Shown piece after piece: positions 54,124-64,000 of a stretch of 64,000 nucleotides of DNA. The notes under the pieces were generated by a model. That model made no database searches and was not told where the DNA came from. It saw only the letters and a list, made by a program, of their open reading frames with translations. The DNA comes from Luteimonas padinae (lineage in GTDB: Bacteria > Pseudomonadota > Gammaproteobacteria > Xanthomonadales > Xanthomonadaceae). The first letter of the stretch is position 1. Each line of letters opens with the position of its first letter. The position numbers were made by a program, and so were the translations under genes. The DNA lies in NCBI RefSeq assembly GCF_014652935.1, contig NZ_BMZT01000010.1:56716-120715 (forward strand), read 5' to 3'.

Positions 54124-55035
54124 ATGGCCCAGCAGCGCACCATCAAGAACGTCACCCGCGCCACCGGCGTGGGGCTGCACAGCGGCGAAAAGGTCTACAT
54201 GACCCTGCGGCCGGCCCCGCCGGACACGGGCATCGTGTTCCGCCGCATCGACGTCGAGCCGCCGGTCGAGATCCCGGCCGAGGCCACCCTGGTCACCGAA
54301 ACCACCCTCTGCACCGGCCTGTCCACGGACGGCGCCAACGTGCAGACCGTCGAACACCTGATGTCGGCGCTGGCCGGCCTGGGCATCGACAACATCATGG
54401 TCGAGCTGTCGGCGCCCGAGGTGCCGATCATGGACGGCTCTTCGGGCCCGTTCGTGTTCCTGCTGCAGTCGGCCGGCATCGTCGAGCAGGACGCGCCCAA
54501 GCGCTTCATCCGCGTGACCCGTCCGGTCGAGGTGCGCGACGGCGACAAGATCGCCCGCTTCGAGCCCTTCGACGGCTTCCGGCTGGGTTTCACCATCGAC
54601 TTCAACCACCCCGCGATCCCGACCACGCGCTCGCGCGCGGAAGTCGAGTTCTCCACCGAGAACTACATCCGCGAGGTCAGCCGCGCCCGCACCTTCGGCT
54701 TCATGCGCGACCTGGAGTACATGCGCGACCGCAACCTCGGCCTCGGCGGCTCGATGGACAACGCCATCGTGCTCGACGACTTCCGGGTGCTGAACGAGGA
54801 CGGCCTGCGCTACGCCGACGAGTTCGTCCGCCACAAGATCCTCGACGCGGTGGGCGACCTGTACCTCGCCGGCCGTCCGATCATCGGTGCCTTCGAGGGC
54901 TACAAGTCCGGCCACGCGCTCAACAACAAGCTGGTGCGCGCGCTGCTGGCCGAAGAGGACGCCTGGGAAGAGGTGACCTTCCCCGAAGCCGTCCCCAGCC
55001 CGGTCACCTACGGCACCCTCCAGCCCGCCGCCTGA
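54124..55035 (+). CDS. lpxC: UDP-3-O-acyl-N-acetylglucosamine deacetylase LpxC
   Basis: Zinc enzyme of the committed step of lipid A synthesis. It has 303 residues. Zinc ligands are H78 in [10 protein letters not shown]237 and D241 in [10 protein letters not shown], and the general base region has H264 in [20 protein letters not shown] is another landmark. The start [21 protein letters not shown] is standard; an ATG at 54052 would overlap the -10. It lies behind ftsZ as in E. coli, where secM-secA follows; here dciA, an M23 peptidase and then secA follow. Confidence 0.97.
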   Translation: MAQQRTIKNVTRATGVGLHSGEKVYMTLRPAPPDTGIVFRRIDVEPPVEIPAEATLVTETTLCTGLSTDGANVQTVEHLMSALAGLGIDNIMVELSAPEVPIMDGSSGPFVFLLQSAGIVEQDAPKRFIRVTRPVEVRDGDKIARFEPFDGFRLGFTIDFNHPAIPTTRSRAEVEFSTENYIREVSRARTFGFMRDLEYMRDRNLGLGGSMDNAIVLDDFRVLNEDGLRYADEFVRHKILDAVGDLYLAGRPIIGAFEGYKSGHALNNKLVRALLAEEDAWEEVTFPEAVPSPVTYGTLQPAA

Positions 55036-55226
55036 GCCGCGGCGGCGGCGCCCGCCGCCCTCACGGACCTGTCCAGCGCCTGTCCCGCCTTCACGCGTTC
55101 TTGCCGTGAAGCGCACGATTTGATGAAAAATTAACGAAAAACCCGCAAAAACGACCGCCCCGGTTAACGTTTCGGGCGGCCATGGCCGTTAGGATGCCCC
55201 CTCGGCCCGGAGGCGGGTCGTCGAAT

Positions 55227-55652
55227 TCAGGACCCGTCGCTGCTGTCATCCTTCGGGATGCGCAGGGACGCCAAGGCATCCCGCAGCCCCTCCGGTGCGG
55301 ACGCCGACAGCGGACGTATGGCCGTTTCGACCCGCGCAGGCGGGAACAGCGGCTGGGTGGTCGTCCTGACCCTGAGCTCCCGGACATCCAGCCCTTTCGA
55401 ACGGGCGGCGTCCAGGAGCGCTGGAGCGGCAAGCCTGAGGCTGGCGTTCCACAGTGGCGAATCCACCAGGTACACCAGCCTCGCGCCATCCACATTCGCA
55501 AGCCGCGCGTGCGCGGCAAGTGAAACCGGAAGGGATGGACGCAGGGCGCGGTCGAGCGCGTCGAGCCACATGGCGCGCCTGATCGGGGAGTGGCCGGCTG
55601 GATCGGCCGCCAGCGCGTCGAGTGCGACGCGCGGACCTTTGGGGGAAGCCAC
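55227..55652 (-). CDS. DUF721 (DciA-like) protein
   Basis: A 141-residue protein from a GTG start on the minus strand. The core HARLANVDGARLVYLVDSPLWNASLRLAAPALLDAARSKGL (residues about 45-85) matches DUF721; related DciA proteins help load the replicative helicase DnaB in bacteria without DnaC. The region after residue 100 is more variable. No ATG is available before the domain; GTG at 55650-55652 gives a normal N-terminus. It converges on lpxC and is divergent from the M23 gene. The 190 bases to lpxC hold an A-rich patch but no named feature. Confidence 0.8.
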   Translation of the reverse strand: MASPKGPRVALDALAADPAGHSPIRRAMWLDALDRALRPSLPVSLAAHARLANVDGARLVYLVDSPLWNASLRLAAPALLDAARSKGLDVRELRVRTTTQPLFPPARVETAIRPLSASAPEGLRDALASLRIPKDDSSDGS

Positions 55653-55678
55653 TAGGCTCTGCCGGCAGACATGGTGAT

Positions 55679-56590
55679 ATGACTTTACAACGTACGCTTC
55701 TTCATTCGCAGGCCTGGATCCTGCACTACGTCCGCCGCGGCGGCAGGCGCATCGGCGCGCTCTGCGGCAGGCAGCCGCTGGCAGTGGTCGCGGCAACGCT
55801 CATCGTCGGGGCCGCCCTCGGGGCCGCCATCCAGGCGGGCGAGGTCAACGCGCTGCGCGCGGAGCTGACCAGCCAGGAGGCCCAGCTCGAGGACACCCGC
55901 CGCGCCGCCCAGCGCGAGGTCAACGCCCTGGCCGCGCGCCTGGGCGAACTGCAGGCCGAGGCCACCCGTCTCAACGCGCTTGGCGACCGCCTGACCCGCG
56001 TGGCCCAGCTCGGCGACGGCGAGTTCGACTTCAACCGTCCGGTCGGCGTCGGCGGCCTCGGCCCCGTGCGCGACATGCCCGCCGGCGAGCTGCGCGAGGG
56101 CATCACCGGCATCGACGCCGACTTCGCCGCCGCCGGCGGCCAGCTGTCGGTGCTGGAGGCGCTGCTGTTCAACCGCGAGCTCGATCGCAACGCGGTGCCG
56201 TCGCGCTCGCCGGTGGCGTCGAGCTACGTCACCTCCGGCTTCGGCCGCCGCGCCGATCCCTTCGGTGGCGGCGCCGCCTGGCACAAGGGCATCGACTTCG
56301 ACGCCCGCACCGGCGACCCGGTGCTGGCGGTGGCCGACGGCGTGGTCAGCTTTTCCGGCGTGCGCTCGGGCTACGGCAACGTGGTCGAGATCGACCACGG
56401 CAACGGCTACGTCACCCGCTACGCGCACAACTCGCGCAACACCGTGCAGGTGGGCGACCTGGTGCGCGTGGGCGGCGAGATCGCCAAGGCCGGCAGCACC
56501 GGCCGCAGCACCGGCGCGCACGTCCACTTCGAGGTCTGGGAGAACGGGCGGGTGATGAACCCGCGCAAGTTCCTCGGCGAGCAGCACTGA
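55679..56590 (+). CDS. M23 family metallopeptidase, membrane-anchored
   Basis: Probable peptidoglycan endopeptidase or EnvC/NlpD-type amidase activator. The 303-residue protein has one membrane helix (about 38-58), a coiled coil (about 60-115) and the M23 domain (about 200-300) with GFGRRADPFGGGAAWHKGIDFD (zinc His and Asp) and HVHFEVWENG (HxH). All zinc ligands are present, so catalysis is likely. The start at 55679 gives the sequence MTLQRTLLHSQAWILHYVRR; the ATG at 55622 lies in the dciA-like gene. It stands directly before secA, as in related species. Confidence 0.9.
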   Translation: MTLQRTLLHSQAWILHYVRRGGRRIGALCGRQPLAVVAATLIVGAALGAAIQAGEVNALRAELTSQEAQLEDTRRAAQREVNALAARLGELQAEATRLNALGDRLTRVAQLGDGEFDFNRPVGVGGLGPVRDMPAGELREGITGIDADFAAAGGQLSVLEALLFNRELDRNAVPSRSPVASSYVTSGFGRRADPFGGGAAWHKGIDFDARTGDPVLAVADGVVSFSGVRSGYGNVVEIDHGNGYVTRYAHNSRNTVQVGDLVRVGGEIAKAGSTGRSTGAHVHFEVWENGRVMNPRKFLGEQH

Positions 56591-56607
56591 CCCGCACCGA
56601 CCTCCCC

Positions 56608-56684
56608 CTGTAGGAGCGGCTATAGCCGCGACCAGCATTCCCGTGTATCGAGATATCCGGTCGCGGCTGTAGCCGCTCCTACAG
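56608..56684. repeat. Facing REP-like pair after the M23 gene
   Basis: Copies at 56608-56633 (CTGTAGGAGCGGCTATAG followed by CCGCGACC) and, inverted, 56659-56684 (GGTCGCGGCTGTAGCCGC followed by TCCTACAG). They may terminate the M23 transcript. A 23-base tandem repeat starts at the next base. Confidence 0.9.
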
Positions 56685-56776
56685 AAGGGGCCGGTGCGTG
56701 CGATCGGAAAGGGGCCGGGCGTGCGATCAGAAGGGGCCCGGGCGTGCGATCAGAAGGGGCCCGGGGCGTGCGATCG
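56685..56776. repeat. 23-bp tandem repeat upstream of secA
   Basis: Four consecutive units of exactly 23 bases (56685, 56708, 56731, 56754), the third reading AAGGGGCCCGGGCGTGCG then ATCAG. Units 2-4 are nearly identical; unit 1 differs at a few bases. The array abuts the inverted REP and ends 40 bases before the secA -10. Confidence 0.9.
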
Positions 56777-56818
56777 CGGCTGCAAAGGGCTTGATAGGCG
56801 GTCCCGGGACCCCCACGC

Positions 56819-56824
56819 TACAAT
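56819..56824 (+). promoter_or_regulatory. -10 element of secA
   Basis: TACAAT in the GCTACAATGCCGCG context. TTGATA at 56791 is a possible -35 but 22 bases away, too far for normal spacing. Transcription would begin near 56831, leaving an 87-base leader with two hairpins. Confidence 0.5.
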
Positions 56825-56839
56825 GCCGCGGCCAGCAGG

Positions 56840-56888
56840 AAAGGGCGCCATGCGCCCTTTTCCCGTTTCCGGGCAAGCCATTGCCCGG
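56840..56888 (+). promoter_or_regulatory. Two hairpins in the secA leader, the first terminator-like
   Basis: Hairpin 1: AAAGGGCGC, loop CAT, GCGCCCTTT, then one more T (56840-56861), a 9-bp stem with a T-run on its 3' side, as in an intrinsic terminator or attenuator. Hairpin 2: CCGGGCAA, loop GCCA, TTGCCCGG (56869-56888), 8 bp. Both lie between the promoter and secA. Confidence 0.55.
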
Positions 56889-56917
56889 GGCCATCCACTC
56901 CTCCAACCGGTCACCCA

Positions 56918-59653
<2,736 letters not shown>

Positions 59654-59662
59654 CCCAGGGCG

Positions 59663-60820
59663 ATGAAGGTGGTCGACGTCGTCGCCGCCGTCATCACCGA
59701 CGCCCGCGGCCGGATCCTGCTGGCGCGACGCACCGAGGGCCGCGACCTCGCCGGCCTGTGGGAATTCCCTGGCGGCAAGCGCGAGCCCGGCGAGACGCCG
59801 GAGGCCGCGCTGGTGCGCGAGCTGCATGAAGAGCTGGGCATCGTCGCCCAGGTCGGCGCCCACCTCATCACCGTCCCACAGCGCTATCCCGACAAGCGCC
59901 TGCGCCTGGACGTGCGCCACGTCAGCCGCTGGACAGGGCTTCCCCGCGGCCGCGAAGGCCAGGCCCTGGCCTGGGTGCCGCCGCACAAGCTGGCGAGCTA
60001 CGCCATGCCGCCCGCGGACATCCCCGTGGTAGCGGCCCTGCTGCAGCCCGACCGCTACGCCATCACCCCCACCCCCACCCCTGCCGCTGCCGTCGCCCCC
60101 GTGGCCACTCCCGCCACTCTTGCCGTCCCCGCCCCCGACAACCCCGCCACTCTTGTCGCCTCCGCCCGCGCCACTCTTGCGGCCCCCCCTCCCTGTAGGA
60201 GCGGCTACAGCCGCGACCACACCCGCAACCACACCCGCGAAGACAAGCCCGCACCCGCAGCCCCACCTTCAGCCACGGCCCCGGAAGCCACCGCCGCCTC
60301 GTGGCTTACCGGCCTGGACGCCACCCTGGCCACCGGCATCACCCGCTTGCAGTTCCGAGTGCCGGGCATAGCGCCCACGCTCTACCACGAACTCGCCACG
60401 GCCACCGCCGAGCGCTGCCGCCGCGCCGGCGCCGCGCTGCTCCTCAACGCCGACATCCCCCTGGCCCGCGAACTCGGAACCGGCGTGCACCTGCGCGCCT
60501 CGCAGCTGGCCGCGCTCAACGGGCGCCCGCCACTGACCGAAGGCGCGCTGCTGGCGGCCTCGTGCCACACGGCCGCGGATCTCGAGCATGCGGCGCGGCT
60601 GGGCTGCGATTTCGTGGTGCTGGGGGCGGTGAAGCCGACCGCCACGCACCCGGGCGAGCCGGGCATCGGTTGGGAGGCATTTGCAGCGCTGCGGGAGTCG
60701 GTGAGCCTGCCGGTGTATGCGATCGGAGGACTGGGGCCGGAGGACATGGATGACGCCCGGCGCCAGGGCGCGCAGGGGGTTGCGGGAATACGCGCACTGT
60801 GGGGCGGTCGCGGCACATAG
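59663..60820 (+). CDS. Nudix hydrolase fused to ThiE/TenI-like domain
   Basis: A two-domain protein of 385 residues, where homologues have about 310-320. Residues 1-130 are a MutT-type Nudix domain with a perfect Nudix box G38-x5-E44-x7-R52-E-L-x-E56-E57-x-G59 that would hydrolyse oxidised dGTP. Residues 220-385 are a thiamine-phosphate-synthase-like barrel (LLLNADIPLARELGTGVHL, GCDFVVLGAVKPTATHPG, PVYAIGGLGPEDM), of unproven activity. The linker (about 130-220) is Pro/Ala/Thr-rich and contains a translated REP element (CRSGYSRDH) after three CGCCACTCTTG repeats. It follows secA closely, as mutT does in E. coli. Confidence 0.9.
   Translation: MKVVDVVAAVITDARGRILLARRTEGRDLAGLWEFPGGKREPGETPEAALVRELHEELGIVAQVGAHLITVPQRYPDKRLRLDVRHVSRWTGLPRGREGQALAWVPPHKLASYAMPPADIPVVAALLQPDRYAITPTPTPAAAVAPVATPATLAVPAPDNPATLVASARATLAAPPPCRSGYSRDHTRNHTREDKPAPAAPPSATAPEATAASWLTGLDATLATGITRLQFRVPGIAPTLYHELATATAERCRRAGAALLLNADIPLARELGTGVHLRASQLAALNGRPPLTEGALLAASCHTAADLEHAARLGCDFVVLGAVKPTATHPGEPGIGWEAFAALRESVSLPVYAIGGLGPEDMDDARRQGAQGVAGIRALWGGRGT
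60193..60217. repeat. REP-like element inside the Nudix-ThiE linker
   Basis: CTGTAGGAGCGGCTACAG followed by CCGCGACC, in the forward orientation and read in the frame that gives C-R-S-G-Y-S-R-D. Three copies of CGCCACTCTTG (60112, 60145, 60169) lie just before it. Confidence 0.9.
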
Positions 60821-60914
60821 CGGCGCACGGCCGCGTCGGGCACCGTCGTCCGAACGGAGGCGTCCGCTGCAGTGCGTGAACGCTCGCGGCCGATGTGAGG
60901 AGATTCCGATTCAA

Positions 60915-61553
60915 TCAGCGGAACGTGGCCCGGCTGCCCTGTGCCTCTTCCGCCAGGTACAGGTAGCGCCCATGCAGCCGCGCCACCTCCGCGTCCAGCG
61001 CCTCCAGCGGCCCGTCGTTTTCGATCACATCATCCGCCACCGCCAGCCGCCGTTCGCGCGTGGCCTGGGCGCGGATCATCTTCCAGGCCAGCGCTTCGTC
61101 GATGCCGTCGCGCTTCAGCAGGCGCGCAAGCTGAAGCTCCACCGGCACGTCCACCACCAGCACGCGGTCCACCCAGGGGGCGTAGGCGTCCGCCCCGGCC
61201 TCTGCGTACAGCGGGATGGCAGCAATCGCGTAGGGACCCGGCGCGGCTTCGCAGGCGGCGCGCAGCGCGGCGCGCACGCGGGGGTGGATGATGGCTTCGA
61301 GCCGGCGACGCGCGTCGGCATCGGCGAAGACCCGCCGCCGCATCGCCGCGCGATCCATGGCGCCGTCCGGCCCGAGCGCTTCGGGGCCGAAGGCTTGCAC
61401 CACCTCCGCCAGGCCCGGGGTGCCGGGCGCCACGACCTCGCGCGCCGCGATGTCGGCATCGGCCACATGCACCCCGAGGGCGCGGAAACGGCGTTCAACC
61501 TCGGACTTGCCGGAGGCGATGCCGCCGGTCAGGGCAACGGTGTAGCGGGCCAT
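60915..61553 (-). CDS. coaE: Dephospho-CoA kinase
   Basis: Last step of CoA synthesis. It has 212 residues with the P-loop G10-GIASGKS17 in VALTGGIASGKSEVERRF, DADIAAREVVAPG, IIHPRVRAAL and RAQATRERRLAVADDVIEND, all standard. The start at 61553 is preferred to 61613 because the P-loop normally lies near residue 10. In related genomes pilD lies directly upstream on the same strand; here 1.7 kb of toxin-antitoxin genes separate them. Confidence 0.96.
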   Translation of the reverse strand: MARYTVALTGGIASGKSEVERRFRALGVHVADADIAAREVVAPGTPGLAEVVQAFGPEALGPDGAMDRAAMRRRVFADADARRRLEAIIHPRVRAALRAACEAAPGPYAIAAIPLYAEAGADAYAPWVDRVLVVDVPVELQLARLLKRDGIDEALAWKMIRAQATRERRLAVADDVIENDGPLEALDAEVARLHGRYLYLAEEAQGSRATFR

Positions 61554-61679
61554 GCGCGAAAGTCTGGCTGGAAATGTGCGGAGCCGCCATAGGGACACCT
61601 GATGTGGCCCCAAGGCCGCCTGCGCCGATCCGGCTCATGTGCGCCTGGCGGCGCTCTTGGGGGAGCCGCTGATGGAGTC

Positions 61680-61958
61680 CTATGGCGCCCGTTCGCCCAG
61701 AAGCTCCGCCATGCGCGTCTGCCAGCCGGGCCCGGAGGCCTTCCATGCCGCCAATACCGATTCCGGCAGACGGATCGTGACCTGCCGCCGTGGGTTGGTC
61801 GCCAGCGGACGACCGGCGCGCTTCACCACGCCGCGCGCAAGCATGTCGCCGGTCAATTCGGGGAGTTCGTCGTACTCGGAAGGCTGTACCTGGTGTGCGT
61901 CCACCCGCCCGAGATCAGACTTCAAGCCGCGGTCCGATGCGTGCCTGCTCGCGTTCAT
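61680..61958 (-). CDS. brnA: BrnA-type antitoxin (DUF4415)
   Basis: A 92-residue protein that ends in the ribbon-helix-helix pattern of BrnA/DUF4415 antitoxins: RPLATNPRRQVTIRLPESVLAAWKASGPGWQTRMAELL. The N-terminal part would wrap the toxin. It overlaps the brnT coding end by 44 bases, with toxin first, the usual order in BrnTA. It should both neutralise the toxin and repress the operon. Confidence 0.85.
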   Translation of the reverse strand: MNASRHASDRGLKSDLGRVDAHQVQPSEYDELPELTGDMLARGVVKRAGRPLATNPRRQVTIRLPESVLAAWKASGPGWQTRMAELLGERAP

Positions 61959-62202
61959 TGGCTTTCCTCATGCTGAAAACGTGACGGATCGCGCCCCGCT
62001 GCGTGTATCCGATGACGACCAACCGGCCAGCGAGATGGCCAAAGCAGATGACGTGGGTCTCGCCGTAATCCCGGCGAGTGTCTTCGACCTCGAACGTGTT
62101 GCCTGCAAACACCAGCGTCGCGTCTTCAAAATCCAGAGCCCGCGATTCGAGCGTGCATTGCCGCTTGGCTGGATCATAGCTGATCTGATGAATTGATGTC
62201 AC
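61915..62202 (-). CDS. brnT: BrnT-type ribonuclease toxin
   Basis: A 95-residue RelE-like toxin of the BrnT family, from a GTG start. Landmarks are ISYDPAKRQCTLESRALDFEDATLVF (the family's WDPAKA...HGVSFEEA region), GETHVICFGHLAGRLVVIGYT and HVFSMRKANERE, equivalent to the catalytic IISARRAxxxE motif. A longer frame runs up to 62490 but carries no BrnT-like sequence beyond the GTG. The start is therefore chosen by homology. Confidence 0.82.
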   Translation of the reverse strand: MTSIHQISYDPAKRQCTLESRALDFEDATLVFAGNTFEVEDTRRDYGETHVICFGHLAGRLVVIGYTQRGAIRHVFSMRKANEREQARIGPRLEV

Positions 62203-62299
62203 TACAACAATAGGCCACTGGCCCGCCCTGCAAACACTTTGCTGGTACGAGCAGCGCAATCGTGTCCGCGTGCAACTCGAAGAGGCATCGGAACACGCT

Positions 62300-62509
62300 G
62301 TGCATGGCTGTAGGCGGCATTCATCCGCAACTGCCACCGTGACCGCCGGCCCTGAAGGCCTCCAGAACGTCCTTGTCGAAGCGGATGGTGGTCGATTTCT
62401 TCGTGCCGCTTCCGGGCGGCCGGCCGCGACGCGCCACCGCTTCCCGGGCCTTGGCAGCAGGCACCACGCGGCGCCCAATGCGCCATACACCCCGCCGTCT
62501 TGATCGCAT
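62300..62509 (-). pseudogene. Frameshifted BrnA-like antitoxin remnant
   Basis: On the minus strand from an ATG at about 62509 one frame gives RRGRPPGSGTKKSTTIRF then DKDVLEAFRAGG, the RHH region of a second BrnA-like antitoxin, and then runs to a stop. From about 62340 a different frame continues with RWQLRMNAAY, the matching end of the family (normally GWQTRMNAAL). One indel near 62340 thus breaks the gene. It lies upstream of brnT and has its own, different sequence, so it is not a copy of the intact brnA. Ends are approximate. Confidence 0.65.
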
Positions 62510-62526
62510 TGGTGACGTCATATACG
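62499..62526 (+). promoter_or_regulatory. Promoter of the PIN toxin-antitoxin pair
   Basis: TTGATC (62499-62504), 16-base spacer, TATACG (62521-62526), just before the PIN gene. A CGATATCG palindrome lies at 62525-62532, a possible operator for the RHH antitoxin. The start ATG follows 9 bases after the -10, so the transcript may be leaderless. Confidence 0.45.
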
Positions 62527-62534
62527 ATATCGAA

Positions 62535-62960
62535 ATGCTGAGGCTTGTCATCGACACCGACGTGATAGTCGCCGCCCTGCAGAGTGATTCTGGCGCGTCC
62601 CGCCAATTGCTGCTGGACGTGTTGGACCGGCATTGCGCGCTGCTGCTGTCCGTACCGTTGATGCTGGAGTACGAAGCCGTGCTGACCCGCCCCGGGCACT
62701 TGTTGGCCGCCGGCATCGACGAACGTGACGTGCGCCTGGTGCTGGACGAACTTGCCGGCCTGTGCGTGCCGGTGGCATTCGACTACCGCTGGCGCCCAAC
62801 GGGGGCTGACGGCGATGATGAGCTGGTCGTTGAAACCGCGGTCAACGGCCTTGCCGATGTCGTGGCCACCTTCAACACCCGCCACATGCAAAAAGCCTGC
62901 GAAAGATTCGGCATTTCCGCCGAACGCCCGGTGCACTGCCTACGGAGGATCCGCACATGA
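62535..62960 (+). CDS. PIN-domain toxin (COG1569-like)
   Basis: A 141-residue PIN-domain ribonuclease toxin. It begins MLRLVIDTDVIVAALQSDSGASRQLLL, with D7 and D9 at the end of the first strand, then SVPLMLEYEAVLTRPGH with the conserved Glu, and DGDDELVVETAVNGLADVVATFNTRHM with the further acidic residues; these form the metal site. The start at 62535 gives the standard N-terminus; an ATG at 62373 is rejected. It overlaps the antitoxin by ATGA. Confidence 0.87.
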   Translation: MLRLVIDTDVIVAALQSDSGASRQLLLDVLDRHCALLLSVPLMLEYEAVLTRPGHLLAAGIDERDVRLVLDELAGLCVPVAFDYRWRPTGADGDDELVVETAVNGLADVVATFNTRHMQKACERFGISAERPVHCLRRIRT

Positions 62961-63217
62961 GCACGATCGCCAATTTCCCGTTGCGCCTCCCTGCTGACCT
63001 CAAGGAAGCCGCGGCGCGGCAGGCCAGCGACTCGGGGGTGAGCATCAATCAGTTCATCGCCACGGCACTTGCGGCGCGCGTGGGCGCCACGGCGGAGGCG
63101 GAACGGTATTTCGCCGCGCGCAGCAAACGGGCGCAGGCCGGACAGGCCAGACTCGTGCTGGCGCGGGCAGGCAAGGGCAAGCCGCCGCGCAAGGGCGACG
63201 TACCGGCCGAGTCCTGA
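62957..63217 (+). CDS. RHH antitoxin of the PIN pair (HicB/Arc-like)
   Basis: An 86-residue protein with FPLRLPADLKEAAARQASDSGVSINQFIATALAARV at residues 7-42, an Arc/HicB-type ribbon-helix-helix DNA-binding domain. The basic tail (RSKRAQAGQARLVLARAGKG) would wrap the toxin. It starts within the ATGA overlap, toxin first. It should neutralise the PIN toxin and bind its promoter. Confidence 0.82.
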   Translation: MSTIANFPLRLPADLKEAAARQASDSGVSINQFIATALAARVGATAEAERYFAARSKRAQAGQARLVLARAGKGKPPRKGDVPAES

Positions 63218-63249
63218 TATGGCTGCCAGCCTTTGCAGGAGTCGCCGGC

Positions 63250-64000
63250 TCAGAAACCCGCGATGCCCCGATACCACCCGATCAGGTCACCGCCCCACAT
63301 GAACACGATCCAGCCGGCGATCGCGAGATAGGGGCCGAACGGGATCGGCGTGGCCTTGTCGCGGCCCTTGGCGAACAGCCAGGCGCTGCCGATCACCGCG
63401 CCCACCAGCGACGAGATCAGGATGATCGGCAGCACGCCCGCCAGGCCGCACCAGGCGCCCAGCGCGGCCAGCAGCTTGAAGTCGCCGTGGCCCATGCCTT
63501 CCTTGCCGGTGAGCTGCTTGAACACCCACCACACGCTCCACAGGCTGACGTAGCCGGCGATCGCGCCCAGCAGCGCGGCCTTGGGCCCGATGTAGAGGTT
63601 CTCCACCGCCGCGATCAATCCCAGCCACATCAGCGGCAGGGTGAGCGAATCCGGCAGCAGTTGAGTGCGGAAGTCGATGCCCGACAGCGCGATCAGGAAG
63701 CAGGTGAGCAGTCCCGCGCCGAAGCCCTGCCAGCCGAAGCCGAAGCGCCAGACGCAGGCCAGCAGCAGCAGCATCGTCAGCAGCTCGACCGCCGGGTACT
63801 GGATCGAGATCGGCGCACGGCACGAGCGGCACTTGCCGCCCAGCGCCAGCCAGCTCAGCACCGGGATGTTCTCGTACCAGCTCAGCTGGTGGCCGCAGTG
63901 CGGGCAGTGCGAGCGCTCCACCACGATGCCGGGTGGAGGCGGGTCGTACAGCTCCGGCTCGCCGAGCATCTCGCGGCTGTCGCGCTTCCACTGCCACTCC
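63250..64000 (-). CDS. pilD: Prepilin peptidase PilD (XpsO-type; 5' end outside window)
   Basis: Membrane aspartyl protease and N-methylase that matures type IV pilins and the T2SS pseudopilins GspG-K. The visible 250 residues include the zinc-type cysteine pairs (CPHCGHQLSWYENIPVLSWLALGGKCRSC), SGIDFRTQLLPD and GMGHGDFKLLAALGAW with the two catalytic aspartates, and several membrane helices. The frame stays open to the right edge, so about 30-40 N-terminal residues are missing; an ATG at 63969 is internal. The orientation places coaE downstream. Confidence 0.95.
   Translation of the reverse strand, partial: EWQWKRDSREMLGEPELYDPPPPGIVVERSHCPHCGHQLSWYENIPVLSWLALGGKCRSCRAPISIQYPAVELLTMLLLLACVWRFGFGWQGFGAGLLTCFLIALSGIDFRTQLLPDSLTLPLMWLGLIAAVENLYIGPKAALLGAIAGYVSLWSVWWVFKQLTGKEGMGHGDFKLLAALGAWCGLAGVLPIILISSLVGAVIGSAWLFAKGRDKATPIPFGPYLAIAGWIVFMWGGDLIGWYRGIAGF

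Noticed and set aside
56685-56776. Possible CRISPR array upstream of secA
   Set aside because: The 23-base units are directly adjacent with no spacers and only four copies; no cas genes.
63227-63251. A further REP at the end of pilD
   Set aside because: TGCAGGAGTCGCCGGCT resembles half an element but lacks the second arm.

Overview
The window is one contiguous, very GC-rich stretch of a gammaproteobacterial chromosome, most likely from the Lysobacteraceae/Xanthomonadaceae (Lysobacter, Luteimonas or Xanthomonas relatives). Three things point there: a type II secretion operon in the order E-F-G-H-I-J-K-L-M-N-D, as in Xanthomonas xps; a large riboflavin operon behind glyA and nrdR; and many short GTAG-headed palindromic repeats (REP-like). 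Almost everything is housekeeping. Genes are tightly packed, usually joined by ATGA, GTGA or TGATG overlaps, and several start with GTG (one probably with TTG).

Layout. 1-9.6 kb: a partial DUF2339 membrane protein, an RDD/FrnE pair, xerD, a lipoprotein-type dsbC and full-length purL. 9.6-20.6 kb: the T2SS operon gspE to gspD. 20.6-25.3 kb: two glycosyltransferase-like genes, pncB, a lipoprotein and pyrF. 25.3-25.6 kb: an odd inverted repeat built of phased CGGAT units. 25.6-35.7 kb: ettA, an RcnB-like protein, then glyA-nrdR-DUF4272-ribD-ribE-ribB-ribH-nusB-thiL. 35.7-38.6 kb: yraN and lpoA on the minus strand, rsmI, and the RNase P RNA gene. 38.6-55 kb: a 600-bp control region, then the division and cell wall (dcw) cluster mraZ-rsmH-ftsL-ftsI-murE-murF-mraY-ftsW-murC-ddl-ftsQ-ftsA-ftsZ, then lpxC. 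murD and murG are not in it. 55-61.5 kb: a DciA-like gene, an M23 peptidase, secA, a Nudix-ThiE fusion and coaE. 61.6-63.2 kb: a toxin-antitoxin island (BrnT/BrnA, a frameshifted second BrnA-like gene, and a PIN toxin with an RHH antitoxin). 63.25 kb to the end: pilD, cut by the window edge.

How the parts connect. PilD at the right edge is the kind of peptidase that would process the pseudopilins GspG-K encoded 50 kb away. The DsbC-type and FrnE-type thioredoxin-fold proteins could support folding of secreted proteins, but that link is inference. The dcw cluster makes the peptidoglycan precursor and the divisome, and the neighbouring lpoA (penicillin-binding-protein activator), lpxC, M23 peptidase and secA extend this envelope theme.

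The main unusual points are: REP elements translated in frame inside murF and inside the Nudix-ThiE linker, beside short tandem repeats; the phased CGGAT inverted repeat at 25.3 kb; the missing murD and murG; hairpins in the secA and ettA leaders; and the toxin-antitoxin island between pilD and coaE. I found no CRISPR array, tRNA, rRNA, prophage or insertion sequence, and nothing I would call a wholly new multi-gene system.
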